Assembly: GCA_044867345.1 (NCBI GenBank)
Contig: JBIOUU010000045.1
Coordinates: 1 to 25,868, forward strand
Direction of reading: 5' to 3'
Length of the DNA: 25,868 bases
Origin: AC-69 sp044867345
Lineage (GTDB): Bacteria; Actinomycetota; UBA4738; HRBIN12
The translations under genes and the position numbers were made by a program. This document shows positions 6,590 through 12,243 of this stretch, one piece after another. The notes beneath the pieces were generated by a model. That model did no database searches and had not been told where the DNA came from. It saw nothing but the letters and a program-made list of their open reading frames with translations. Within the stretch, counting starts at the first letter, position 1; each line of letters opens with the position of its first letter.

Positions 6590-7324
6590 ATGCTGGCGCT
6601 GAGCAAGGCTCAGGGTCTGATCATCGCCGTCGGGGGGGCCATCGTCCTTCTGGTGGCTGGCGGGGCGCTCGTGTCCCGGGGAAGGATCCGAAGGACCGAG
6701 GAGCCGCCCCGGATCCCGTTCGCCATGCGGCCCGGGCCCTCCGATCCCGATCTGGAGACGCCGCTCCTCACCAAACTCCAGGGATGGGGGGTCCTGCTGG
6801 TCGCCTTCTTCGTGATCTGGATCCCGCTCACCTGGCTGTTCGAGCCGCACACGAACCTCGACCAGGAGAAGGGGCTCCTCACCGACTCGATCGCGAGAGG
6901 CAGGAGCGCCGTGCAGCTGTTCAGCGAGGAGAACCAGGGCGGCGTGGGGTGTGTCCGCTGTCATGGGCCGGAGCTCCGGGGTTCCGTGATCCTGAACACG
7001 ACCACCCAGACACCGATCCCGACGCCCAACCTCACGACGGTCTGCGGCGGCCCCTGGACCGGCCACGTCTTGATCTACAGCCTGAACGACATCTACATCA
7101 CGATCCAGCAAGGCCGGGGCCTCATGCCGTCCTGGAGCATCCGGTACGCGGGGGCTCTCGACGATCAGCAGGTCAACGACATCGTGAACTACGTCGTGTC
7201 GATCCAGGACAAGACCCAGGTCCCGTTCGAGCACAACGTCTGCGTCAACCCGGACGCCACCAAGGCCGCCGTGGAAGAGTTCGGTCCGCCGCCGGGACCA
7301 CCGACCACCAACGCGCCACCGTGA
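6590..7324 (+). CDS. Membrane-anchored monoheme cytochrome c
   Basis: 244 residues. Two hydrophobic helices, at about 8-29 and 66-84, flank a cytoplasmic loop and place the C-terminal domain outside. The single heme motif is C121-VR-C124-H125-G. M179 in LMPSW is the likely sixth ligand, and the tail is Pro-rich. A pair of further cysteines (in TVCGGPW and HNVCVN) may form a disulfide. ATG 6590 is preferred over the adjacent in-frame GTG at 6587 because GAGGAGG ends about 5 nt before it. The gene follows the Rieske gene by 10 nt and overlaps the next gene by one base (TGATG). It probably acts as the cytochrome c1 equivalent of the complex and needs the divergent ccs operon for heme attachment. 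Confidence 0.9.
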   Translation: MLALSKAQGLIIAVGGAIVLLVAGGALVSRGRIRRTEEPPRIPFAMRPGPSDPDLETPLLTKLQGWGVLLVAFFVIWIPLTWLFEPHTNLDQEKGLLTDSIARGRSAVQLFSEENQGGVGCVRCHGPELRGSVILNTTTQTPIPTPNLTTVCGGPWTGHVLIYSLNDIYITIQQGRGLMPSWSIRYAGALDDQQVNDIVNYVVSIQDKTQVPFEHNVCVNPDATKAAVEEFGPPPGPPTTNAPP

Positions 7325-8064
7325 TGCTGGCCCAGACATGCCTCGGGTTCCACATCGAGTGCGGAAACCTGGTGAAGGGCGGCCTCGGCGTGGCGGTCGG
7401 CTTCGTCTTGTTCATCGGCAGCGTCTTGCTGATGCTGTCCGCGGTGTTCGGAAGGAAGATGGGATACCTGGTCCTGTCGGTCTCGCTGTTCGCCTGGATG
7501 ATGCTGTTCTCCGCCGTGTGGACCTTCGGGTTCTTCTCCCAGGGCCCGAAGACCCCGGTGGATCTGGGCCCCCGGGGCCGGGAACCGGGATGGGTCGTGG
7601 AGGCGGCCGGCCAGAACGTGACCAGCCTCCCCTATCCACAGTTCAACAACTACCCGACGGGAGACGCATGGAAGGCCCCCACGGCGGGCCAGTCGGCCTC
7701 GGTGCAATCGGTCACCGGGGCCATCCAGTCCTACCTCGCGCAACAGGCCAACCAGAAGGCCGGGCTCGGCCAGTTCGAGACGGGCGCGTTCCAGACCACG
7801 GACTTCACGGTGCAGAACGTACGGTTCGCCGCGGCGGGCGACGTGTCGCTCGCCGGGGCGCAGGCCTTCTACAACGGGGGCGGGCCGCTCATCACGGTCT
7901 ATCTGCGGCACGACAGCGGGAGCGTCCCCATCTACTCGTGGATGTTCCTGATCGGCTCGATCGTCGGGTTCGCCGTCCACCTGCCGTTCCTGGACCGGGC
8001 GGAACGGGAACGAAAGGACATCCTGACCGGTGGAACCGCGCCGCCCTGGTACGGGCCCGCCTAG
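7324..8064 (+). CDS. Unknown three-helix membrane protein of the bc-complex operon
   Basis: 246 residues, not recognised. Two helices (about 19-42 and 46-71) are followed by a region of about 130 residues, probably extracytoplasmic and rich in Gln, Asn, Gly and aromatic residues, then a third helix (about 205-224) and a short charged tail. C6 and C13 lie near the N-terminus; no heme or metal motif is present. ATG 7324 overlaps the cytochrome c stop (TGATG) and the gene ends 11 nt before the 37-residue gene, so it belongs to the same transcript. Position suggests an accessory or supernumerary subunit of the quinol:cytochrome c oxidoreductase, or a link to a terminal oxidase. No homology-based function can be given. 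Confidence 0.8.
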   Translation: MLAQTCLGFHIECGNLVKGGLGVAVGFVLFIGSVLLMLSAVFGRKMGYLVLSVSLFAWMMLFSAVWTFGFFSQGPKTPVDLGPRGREPGWVVEAAGQNVTSLPYPQFNNYPTGDAWKAPTAGQSASVQSVTGAIQSYLAQQANQKAGLGQFETGAFQTTDFTVQNVRFAAAGDVSLAGAQAFYNGGGPLITVYLRHDSGSVPIYSWMFLIGSIVGFAVHLPFLDRAERERKDILTGGTAPPWYGPA

Positions 8065-8075
8065 AGGAGGAAACG

Positions 8076-8189
8076 ATGCTGGCACAGGTGACCAGGCCGC
8101 TGCTCGACCAGGGCGTCGTGCAGTTCATCCTGTTCGGCGTGATGATGATCGGGATCTTCATCGCGCTCTGGATCACGATCGCCAAGTAG
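8076..8189 (+). CDS. 37-residue single-helix membrane protein ending the bc-complex operon
   Basis: A tiny frame of 38 codons with one hydrophobic helix at about 14-34, a short charged N-terminus and a final lysine. AGGAGG at 8065-8070 lies 5 nt before ATG, one of the best ribosome sites in the window, and the gene is directly followed by a strong hairpin terminator. This supports real translation. Small single-helix subunits are common in bc and b6f complexes (PetG/L/N type), so a structural subunit is a fair inference; sequence similarity to those is not evident. Confidence 0.75.
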   Translation: MLAQVTRPLLDQGVVQFILFGVMMIGIFIALWITIAK

Positions 8190-8198
8190 CTGCGAGAC

Positions 8199-8231
8199 GA
8201 GCCCGGCCCGGACGGGCGCCGGTCCGGGCTC
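8199..8231. terminator. Bidirectional hairpin terminator between bc operon and rex
   Basis: An 8-bp GAGCCCGG/CCGGGCTC stem, one mismatch, then a further 4-bp CCGG/CCGG stem and a 7-nt loop. It begins 9 nt after the stop of the 37-residue gene and reaches into the rex stop codon. No T-run follows, as is common in GC-rich actinobacteria. Confidence 0.75.
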
Positions 8232-8913
8232 AGACCTTGGTGAGGTCCGCGACCGCCCGCCCTCGCCTTTTCACGTCGGCGAGCGCCGCCTTGCGCTGCT
8301 CGTAGAACGCGAGGATCTGGAGCTCGATGGCCAGGTCCACCTTGCGGACGGACACCCCCGGGGGAACCGACAGCACGGCGGGAGCGAAGTTCAGGATGGA
8401 TCGGATCCCTGAGGCCACCAGCGCATCCGCCACTCCCTGGGCCTCCGCGGCCGGGGTGCAGATGACCCCGATCGCGATCCCCTGTTCCCACACCACCGTC
8501 GCCAGGTCCTCGAGGTGTCGGACGGTGATGCTCCCCACCTGTTCGCCCACCTTGGCCCGATCGGCGTCAACCAACCCGGCGATCCGAAAGCCTCGCTCGG
8601 AGAACCCCCGGTAGTTGGCCAGGGCATGGCCCAGGTTGCCGACCCCCACGATCACGATGGGCCAGTGCTGGGTCAGGCCGAGCTCCCGGCGAACCTGGTG
8701 GATGAGATAGGCGACGTCGTAGCCCACACCCCGGGTGCCGTAGGAACCGAGGTGGGAGAGATCCTTTCGCACCTTCGCGGAGTTCACCCCGGCCGCCTCC
8801 GCCAGGGTCTCGGAGGACACCGTGGTGGCCCCGCCCTCTGCGATGTCGACCAGGGCACGGAGGTAGAGGGGAAGCCGCCCCACGGAGGCCTCGGGGATGG
8901 GGCGCTCGGTCAC
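8230..8913 (-). CDS. rex: Redox-sensing transcriptional repressor Rex
   Basis: 227 residues, a normal length for Rex. The N-terminal winged helix spans about residues 5-80, with the conserved VRKDLSHLGSYGTRGVGYDV wing region. A Rossmann NAD(H) domain follows, with GVGNLG at 90-95 and the acidic residue after beta-2 in LVDAD. The family signature (NFAP, then VDLAIELQ) and a C-terminal domain-swap helix complete it. GTG 8913 is chosen as start; it has no Shine-Dalgarno but lies 6 nt after TACCAT, suggesting a leaderless message. Rex dimers bind DNA at low NADH/NAD+. The perfect operator at 3293-3310 makes the neighbouring bc-complex and ccs operons its evident targets, and weaker half-matches upstream of rex suggest autoregulation. 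Confidence 0.96.
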   Translation of the reverse strand: MTERPIPEASVGRLPLYLRALVDIAEGGATTVSSETLAEAAGVNSAKVRKDLSHLGSYGTRGVGYDVAYLIHQVRRELGLTQHWPIVIVGVGNLGHALANYRGFSERGFRIAGLVDADRAKVGEQVGSITVRHLEDLATVVWEQGIAIGVICTPAAEAQGVADALVASGIRSILNFAPAVLSVPPGVSVRKVDLAIELQILAFYEQRKAALADVKRRGRAVADLTKV

Positions 8914-8919
8914 GGGGGG

Positions 8920-8925
8920 ATGGTA
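8920..8925 (-). promoter_or_regulatory. Candidate -10 box of rex (leaderless arrangement)
   Basis: TACCAT on the minus strand ends 6 nt before the rex GTG, which would place the transcription start at or within a base or so of the start codon. No Shine-Dalgarno is present between them; the gap is all C. Confidence 0.5.
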
Positions 8926-8940
8926 GCGCAATCGTGAAAC

Positions 8941-8958
8941 CGGTGCACGAAGGCACAA
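8941..8958. promoter_or_regulatory. Possible degenerate Rex site upstream of rex
   Basis: CGGTGCACGAAGGCACAA keeps the GTG-N8-CAC core and the right half ACAA of the Rex consensus and matches 9 of 14 fixed positions. An overlapping element at 8932-8950 has a good left half (TCGTGAA) but a spacing one base too long. Either could serve autoregulation. It is much weaker than the 3293-3310 site. Confidence 0.3.
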
Positions 8959-8978
8959 GCGGGAGCCCGGGCAGGGGT

Positions 8979-9218
8979 CTATCGCCGGACCGCGCGGGCG
9001 AAGGCGACCGGATCCAGCCGGACCTCGAATCGCTCCTGGCCGTCGACCAGCACGACGGGGATCCGGATGCCGTACTCGAGCTCGAGGGCGTCGAGACCGG
9101 AGATGTCGACCTCCTCGAAGTCGAAGCCGGTCCGGGCTCGTTCGGCTTGGATGACCTCCCGAGCCTCGTCGCACAGGCCGCAACCGGGCCGCGAGTACAT
9201 CAGGACGCTTGGCCGCAC
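8979..9218 (-). CDS. Glutaredoxin-like thiol-disulfide protein
   Basis: A 79-residue single thioredoxin-fold domain. An initial beta strand leads to the active-site motif C-G-L-C in SRPGCGLCDEA (about residues 12-20), and the cis-proline segment is RIPVVLVDG (near residue 55). The short length and CxxC near the N-terminus match the glutaredoxin family/DUF836 type found beside redox genes in actinobacteria. GTG 9218 is preferred because no in-frame ATG precedes the first strand. It lies directly upstream of rex on the same strand, 65 nt away, and may be co-regulated. The substrate is unknown; cytoplasmic location is expected as there is no signal peptide. Confidence 0.85.
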   Translation of the reverse strand: MRPSVLMYSRPGCGLCDEAREVIQAERARTGFDFEEVDISGLDALELEYGIRIPVVLVDGQERFEVRLDPVAFARAVRR

Positions 9219-9226
9219 GGCCGGGC

Positions 9227-9232
9227 ATCCTA
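9227..9232 (-). promoter_or_regulatory. Candidate -10 box of the glutaredoxin-like gene
   Basis: TAGGAT on the minus strand, 8 nt before the GTG start, with no intervening Shine-Dalgarno of normal spacing; a leaderless arrangement. Confidence 0.4.
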
Positions 9233-9274
9233 GCGGCCCCGGGCCGTCCATGGCCCGGTGATACAACGGAGGGC

Positions 9275-9841
9275 ATGCAGGGGGACGACCGCCTCGACCT
9301 CGAGCTCCACCGGCGTGTGTCGATGGGGGATCGCCAGGCGTTCGAGGGCCTGTACCGCCGCTACGCACCCGCCGCCTATGGCCTGGCTCTCCGGGTCACC
9401 GGCCAGGACTCGCTGGCCCAGGAGGTCGTGCACGATGCGTTCCTGGCGCTGTGGCGGGCTCCGGAAGCCTACGACCCGGGCCGGGGACCGTTCCGGAGCT
9501 TCTTCCTCTCGCTGGTCCACCACCGGGCCGTGGACACGGTCAGGCGGGAGGAACGGCTCCGCAAGCGGGCCGAACGAGCGTCGAACCTGGAGCGGGGCCC
9601 CGGCGAAGATGTAGCTGAAGAGGTGGTCGAGGACGCTTACCTCTCGACCCGGCGCAAGGAGGTCCGGGAGGCCCTACAGACGCTCCCCCCCGAACAACGG
9701 ACGGTGGTCGAGCTGGCCTACTTCGGAGGCTACACGCAAGCCATGATCGCCGAGGAGCTCGGCATCCCGGTCGGGACCGTCAAGACCCGGACCCTGGCCG
9801 CCATGCGGAAACTCCGACGGGCCCTGTACCGAGAGGACTGA
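9275..9841 (+). CDS. ECF sigma factor (SigK-like group)
   Basis: A 188-residue sigma-70 family protein with only regions 2 and 4. Region 2 spans about 20-90 (FEGLYRRYAPAAYGLALRV, later LVHHRAVDTVRREER). An acidic linker of about 30 residues follows, then region 4 with LPPEQRTVVELAYFGGYTQ and a helix-turn-helix ending IPVGTVKTRTLAAMRKLR. It directs RNA polymerase to a stress or envelope regulon of unknown content. The ATG at 9275 has GGAGGG very close (1-2 nt), so a slightly downstream start is possible. The stop abuts the anti-sigma ATG (TGAATG), the classic sigma/anti-sigma pairing. Confidence 0.92.
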   Translation: MQGDDRLDLELHRRVSMGDRQAFEGLYRRYAPAAYGLALRVTGQDSLAQEVVHDAFLALWRAPEAYDPGRGPFRSFFLSLVHHRAVDTVRREERLRKRAERASNLERGPGEDVAEEVVEDAYLSTRRKEVREALQTLPPEQRTVVELAYFGGYTQAMIAEELGIPVGTVKTRTLAAMRKLRRALYRED

Positions 9842-10585
9842 ATGAACGAGGACCACGACCGGATCGAGGAGCTGCTGGCGGGCTACGTTCTGCTGGGCCT
9901 GTCGGGCGAGGACGCCGTCGAGGCCGATCGGCTGCTGTCCGAGCACGTCCCCACCTGTGCCCGGTGCCGGGACGCGATGGCCGGATTCCAGGCCGCGGCT
10001 GGTGACCTGGCCCTGGCCGTCTCCCCGGCGCAGCCTCCGGACCTTCTTCTTCCCCGGATCCGCCGGGGGGTGGCCGAGACCCCGGTTCGCCGGCGCCGCG
10101 CGTCCCTGCTGGCCGTGGCTGCAGGGGTCGCCGCCATCGTCGGTCTGGCCGGCCTGTCCCTGCAGCTTGGGGACCGGGTGTCCAGGACCGAGCAGCAGCG
10201 GGGCAGGTTGTTGGCGGCCATGGAGGCTCTCCAGCAGCCTGGCACCAGCCCGGTGAGCCTGGAGAGTCAGGGGCAGACCGCGACCGGGCTGGTCGAGGTC
10301 TCGGGGCCGGGCCTGCAGCGCATGTACGTCATCGGCCGGGACGTGCCGATGCCGTCGCCGGGTCGCGTGTACCAGCTGTGGCTCGGAACGAACGGCACCT
10401 TCGTCCGAGTCGAGGATGGCGGGTTCGTCCCGGAGGACGGACTGGTGCTCCTGGAACTCACGGTCGACACGGGTCGCTACGACGAGATCCTGGTCACCGA
10501 GGAACGGATCGGCGACGCGCCCGCTACCCCTTCGCACCTCGGCCACACGTGGCACGCGTTCCTGACACAGCCGCAGGCGGCCTAG
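9842..10585 (+). CDS. Zinc-type anti-sigma factor with RskA-like C-terminal domain
   Basis: 247 residues. The N-terminal anti-sigma domain contains the zinc motif H35-x3-C39-x2-C42, with an upstream helix binding the sigma factor. A single TM helix lies at about 87-107, preceded by an RRRR stop-transfer cluster. The C-terminal half is extracytoplasmic and matches the RskA (anti-sigma-K) domain pattern, including GRVYQLWL and the preceding beta-strand segments. The ZAS motif suggests redox-sensitive zinc release; RskA-like proteins are usually released by regulated proteolysis. It follows the sigma gene without any gap, so they are co-translated. It should hold the 9275-9841 sigma factor at the membrane until a signal arrives. 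Confidence 0.9.
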   Translation: MNEDHDRIEELLAGYVLLGLSGEDAVEADRLLSEHVPTCARCRDAMAGFQAAAGDLALAVSPAQPPDLLLPRIRRGVAETPVRRRRASLLAVAAGVAAIVGLAGLSLQLGDRVSRTEQQRGRLLAAMEALQQPGTSPVSLESQGQTATGLVEVSGPGLQRMYVIGRDVPMPSPGRVYQLWLGTNGTFVRVEDGGFVPEDGLVLLELTVDTGRYDEILVTEERIGDAPATPSHLGHTWHAFLTQPQAA

Positions 10586-10617
10586 CGGGCGGGCCGGATC
10601 ACCGGGAACGAGCGGGC

Positions 10618-11319
10618 TCAGGGGTTAGCGCGCGCGGCGCTCGAAGAGGCGACCGGCCGCGAGACCCGGAGGAATCCCCAGAACATCACGGCGATGCCGA
10701 GGGCGAGCCCCACGGAGAACAGCGGCACGACGTCGAGGCCGGCCCCCACGCCCGACGCGATGGCCACGATCGTGGCCCCCGCTGCGATGCCGAGGGTCCC
10801 GAAGAACCGGTCGACGAGCTCCTCCCGTCCCCGCATCCGCCAGGCCGACCACAGGCATCCCGCGACGAGAAGGACGTACGCCGGATAAGCGTAGAGCTGG
10901 GCCAGCCGGTACGGAAGCGCACCGTCGCCGAAGACGTCCTTCCCAAGCGGCAGGTCTTTCGTCAGGGCGTCGACGTTCAGCGAGGCCGTGCGGACCTGGG
11001 AGGTGGCGAAGGCCGAGAGGAACAGCAGGATCACGAGCACCAGGTCGGCGATCGTCCGTCGCTTGATCAGCAGGTACAGCTCGCCCATCATCAGGAAGGG
11101 GACGTTCAGGATCGCGCCGAGGAGCCAGTAGACCCGGTACTCGCCGGTGGTCCAGCCGTCCAACACGCCGAGGAACATGGCGAACGACGCCGCCGCGTAC
11201 ATCGCGAGCGCCGCCGACCAGACGGCCTGGTACGGCCTCTTGCGGGTGACGAACTGGCGGACCAAGGACACCGCGAGGGTCAGGGCGATCAGGGCGGCTG
11301 CCAGCGGGAAGGCCCACAT
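10618..11319 (-). CDS. Multi-helix membrane protein of unknown function
   Basis: 233 residues and strongly hydrophobic. About seven transmembrane helices can be drawn, separated by short loops with Arg/Lys on alternate sides (RQFVTRKRPYQ, LIKRRT, WRMRGREE). The longest loop, between helices 4 and 5, includes VNVDALTKDLPLGKDVFG. I do not recognise a family or catalytic motif. It is convergent with the anti-sigma gene (32-nt gap) and divergent from the TIM-barrel gene. ATG 11319 lies 9 nt after a TATGCT box (11329-11334) with no Shine-Dalgarno, so near-leaderless expression is likely. Confidence 0.75.
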   Translation of the reverse strand: MWAFPLAAALIALTLAVSLVRQFVTRKRPYQAVWSAALAMYAAASFAMFLGVLDGWTTGEYRVYWLLGAILNVPFLMMGELYLLIKRRTIADLVLVILLFLSAFATSQVRTASLNVDALTKDLPLGKDVFGDGALPYRLAQLYAYPAYVLLVAGCLWSAWRMRGREELVDRFFGTLGIAAGATIVAIASGVGAGLDVVPLFSVGLALGIAVMFWGFLRVSRPVASSSAARANP

Positions 11320-11328
11320 GGGGCAAGC

Positions 11329-11334
11329 AGCATA
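11329..11334 (-). promoter_or_regulatory. Candidate -10 box of the multi-helix membrane protein gene
   Basis: TATGCT (TANNNT) on the minus strand, 9 nt before ATG 11319. It is paired back-to-back with the TAGAAT box of the divergent gene in a 53-bp intergenic region. Confidence 0.4.
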
Positions 11335-11358
11335 CGCGGCCCCCTCGCGCCCCGCCGA

Positions 11359-11364
11359 TAGAAT
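11359..11364 (+). promoter_or_regulatory. Candidate -10 box of the TIM-barrel gene (leaderless)
   Basis: TAGAAT followed by 8 nt and then GTG. There is no Shine-Dalgarno in the spacer. The spacing predicts a message beginning at the start codon. Confidence 0.55.
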
Positions 11365-11372
11365 CCACCGCC

Positions 11373-12185
11373 GTGGAGAGCGAACCGCACCCGCACGGAC
11401 CGAGCCTGATCTGCTCGACCGCCGCGTTCTTCGGCCGGCCGCTCCGAGACGCGTTCGGGCATATCGCGGAGGCGGGGTTCGGCGGCATCGAGGTCATGGT
11501 CACGCGGGACCCGGCCACCCAGCAAGCACACGTCCTCCGCGAGCTCTCGAGGGAGCACGGCCTTGAGATCAGGGCCATCCACGCACCGTTCCTCCTCATG
11601 ACCAGGACGGTGTGGGGCACCGATCCCATCCGCAAGATCGATCGGGCCGTCGAGCTGGCCCGAGAGACGGGGGCCGCGCTCGTCGTGGTGCACCCTCCCT
11701 ATCGATGGCAGACGGAGTACCAGAGGTGGGTGGACGAGCGACTCCCGGAGCTCGCCCGCGACACGGGAGCGCGTGTGGGGGTGGAGAACATGTTCCCCGT
11801 TCGGCTGCGAGGGGGACGTGGGGTCCGGCTCCATGCCCGCCAGTCGATCAGCGACCTCGAGCGGTACCCCCACGTGGTGCTGGACACGAGCCATGCCGCC
11901 GTGGCCGGCCTGGACCCCTTCGACGCGGTCCGGCGTCTCGGCGATCGGCTGGTCCACGTGCACCTGTCGAACAACGCCGGGCGAGGCTGGGACTCACACC
12001 TGCCGCTCGATCAGGGGGTCCTGCCGATCCCCGAGTTCCTCGACCTCCTGCGGACCGAGTGCTTCTGGGGGAACGTCTCCCTGGAGCTCGACCTCCGACG
12101 GTACCTCGATGACGACGCCGCCATCCGAAGGGTCCTCTCGTCGAACCTCGCGATCTGCCGAGAGCGATTACCGCAACCTGTCTGA
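11373..12185 (+). CDS. Sugar phosphate isomerase/epimerase-like TIM barrel protein
   Basis: 270 residues with the AP-endonuclease-2/xylose-isomerase-like fold. Segments that carry the metal ligands in the family are visible: the barrel strand with GFGGIEVMV, IRAIHAP, VVVHPP, VGVENMF (glutamate), VVLDTSHA (aspartate and histidine), HVHLSNN (histidine), and SLELDLR (glutamate) near the C-terminus. A divalent-metal-dependent isomerase, epimerase or endonuclease IV-type activity is therefore expected; the substrate cannot be told. It is cytoplasmic, with no signal sequence. GTG 11373 is the start given the upstream TAGAAT box. It is monocistronic: divergent upstream and followed by hairpins. Confidence 0.85.
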   Translation: MESEPHPHGPSLICSTAAFFGRPLRDAFGHIAEAGFGGIEVMVTRDPATQQAHVLRELSREHGLEIRAIHAPFLLMTRTVWGTDPIRKIDRAVELARETGAALVVVHPPYRWQTEYQRWVDERLPELARDTGARVGVENMFPVRLRGGRGVRLHARQSISDLERYPHVVLDTSHAAVAGLDPFDAVRRLGDRLVHVHLSNNAGRGWDSHLPLDQGVLPIPEFLDLLRTECFWGNVSLELDLRRYLDDDAAIRRVLSSNLAICRERLPQPV

Positions 12186-12194
12186 GGTCACGAC

Positions 12195-12217
12195 GTTTCC
12201 CTCGGGGGAACCGTTTT
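12195..12217 (+). terminator. Hairpin plus T-run after the TIM-barrel gene
   Basis: A seven-base-pair stem, GTTTCCC/GGGGAAC (12195-12211), is followed by CCG and TTTT, an intrinsic-terminator arrangement that is rare in this GC-rich window. An overlapping alternative stem, GGGAA/TTCCC (about 12206-12220), could compete with it. Confidence 0.5.
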
Positions 12218-12243
12218 CCCTGGGCCTTCGTCTGAGGCGTAGG

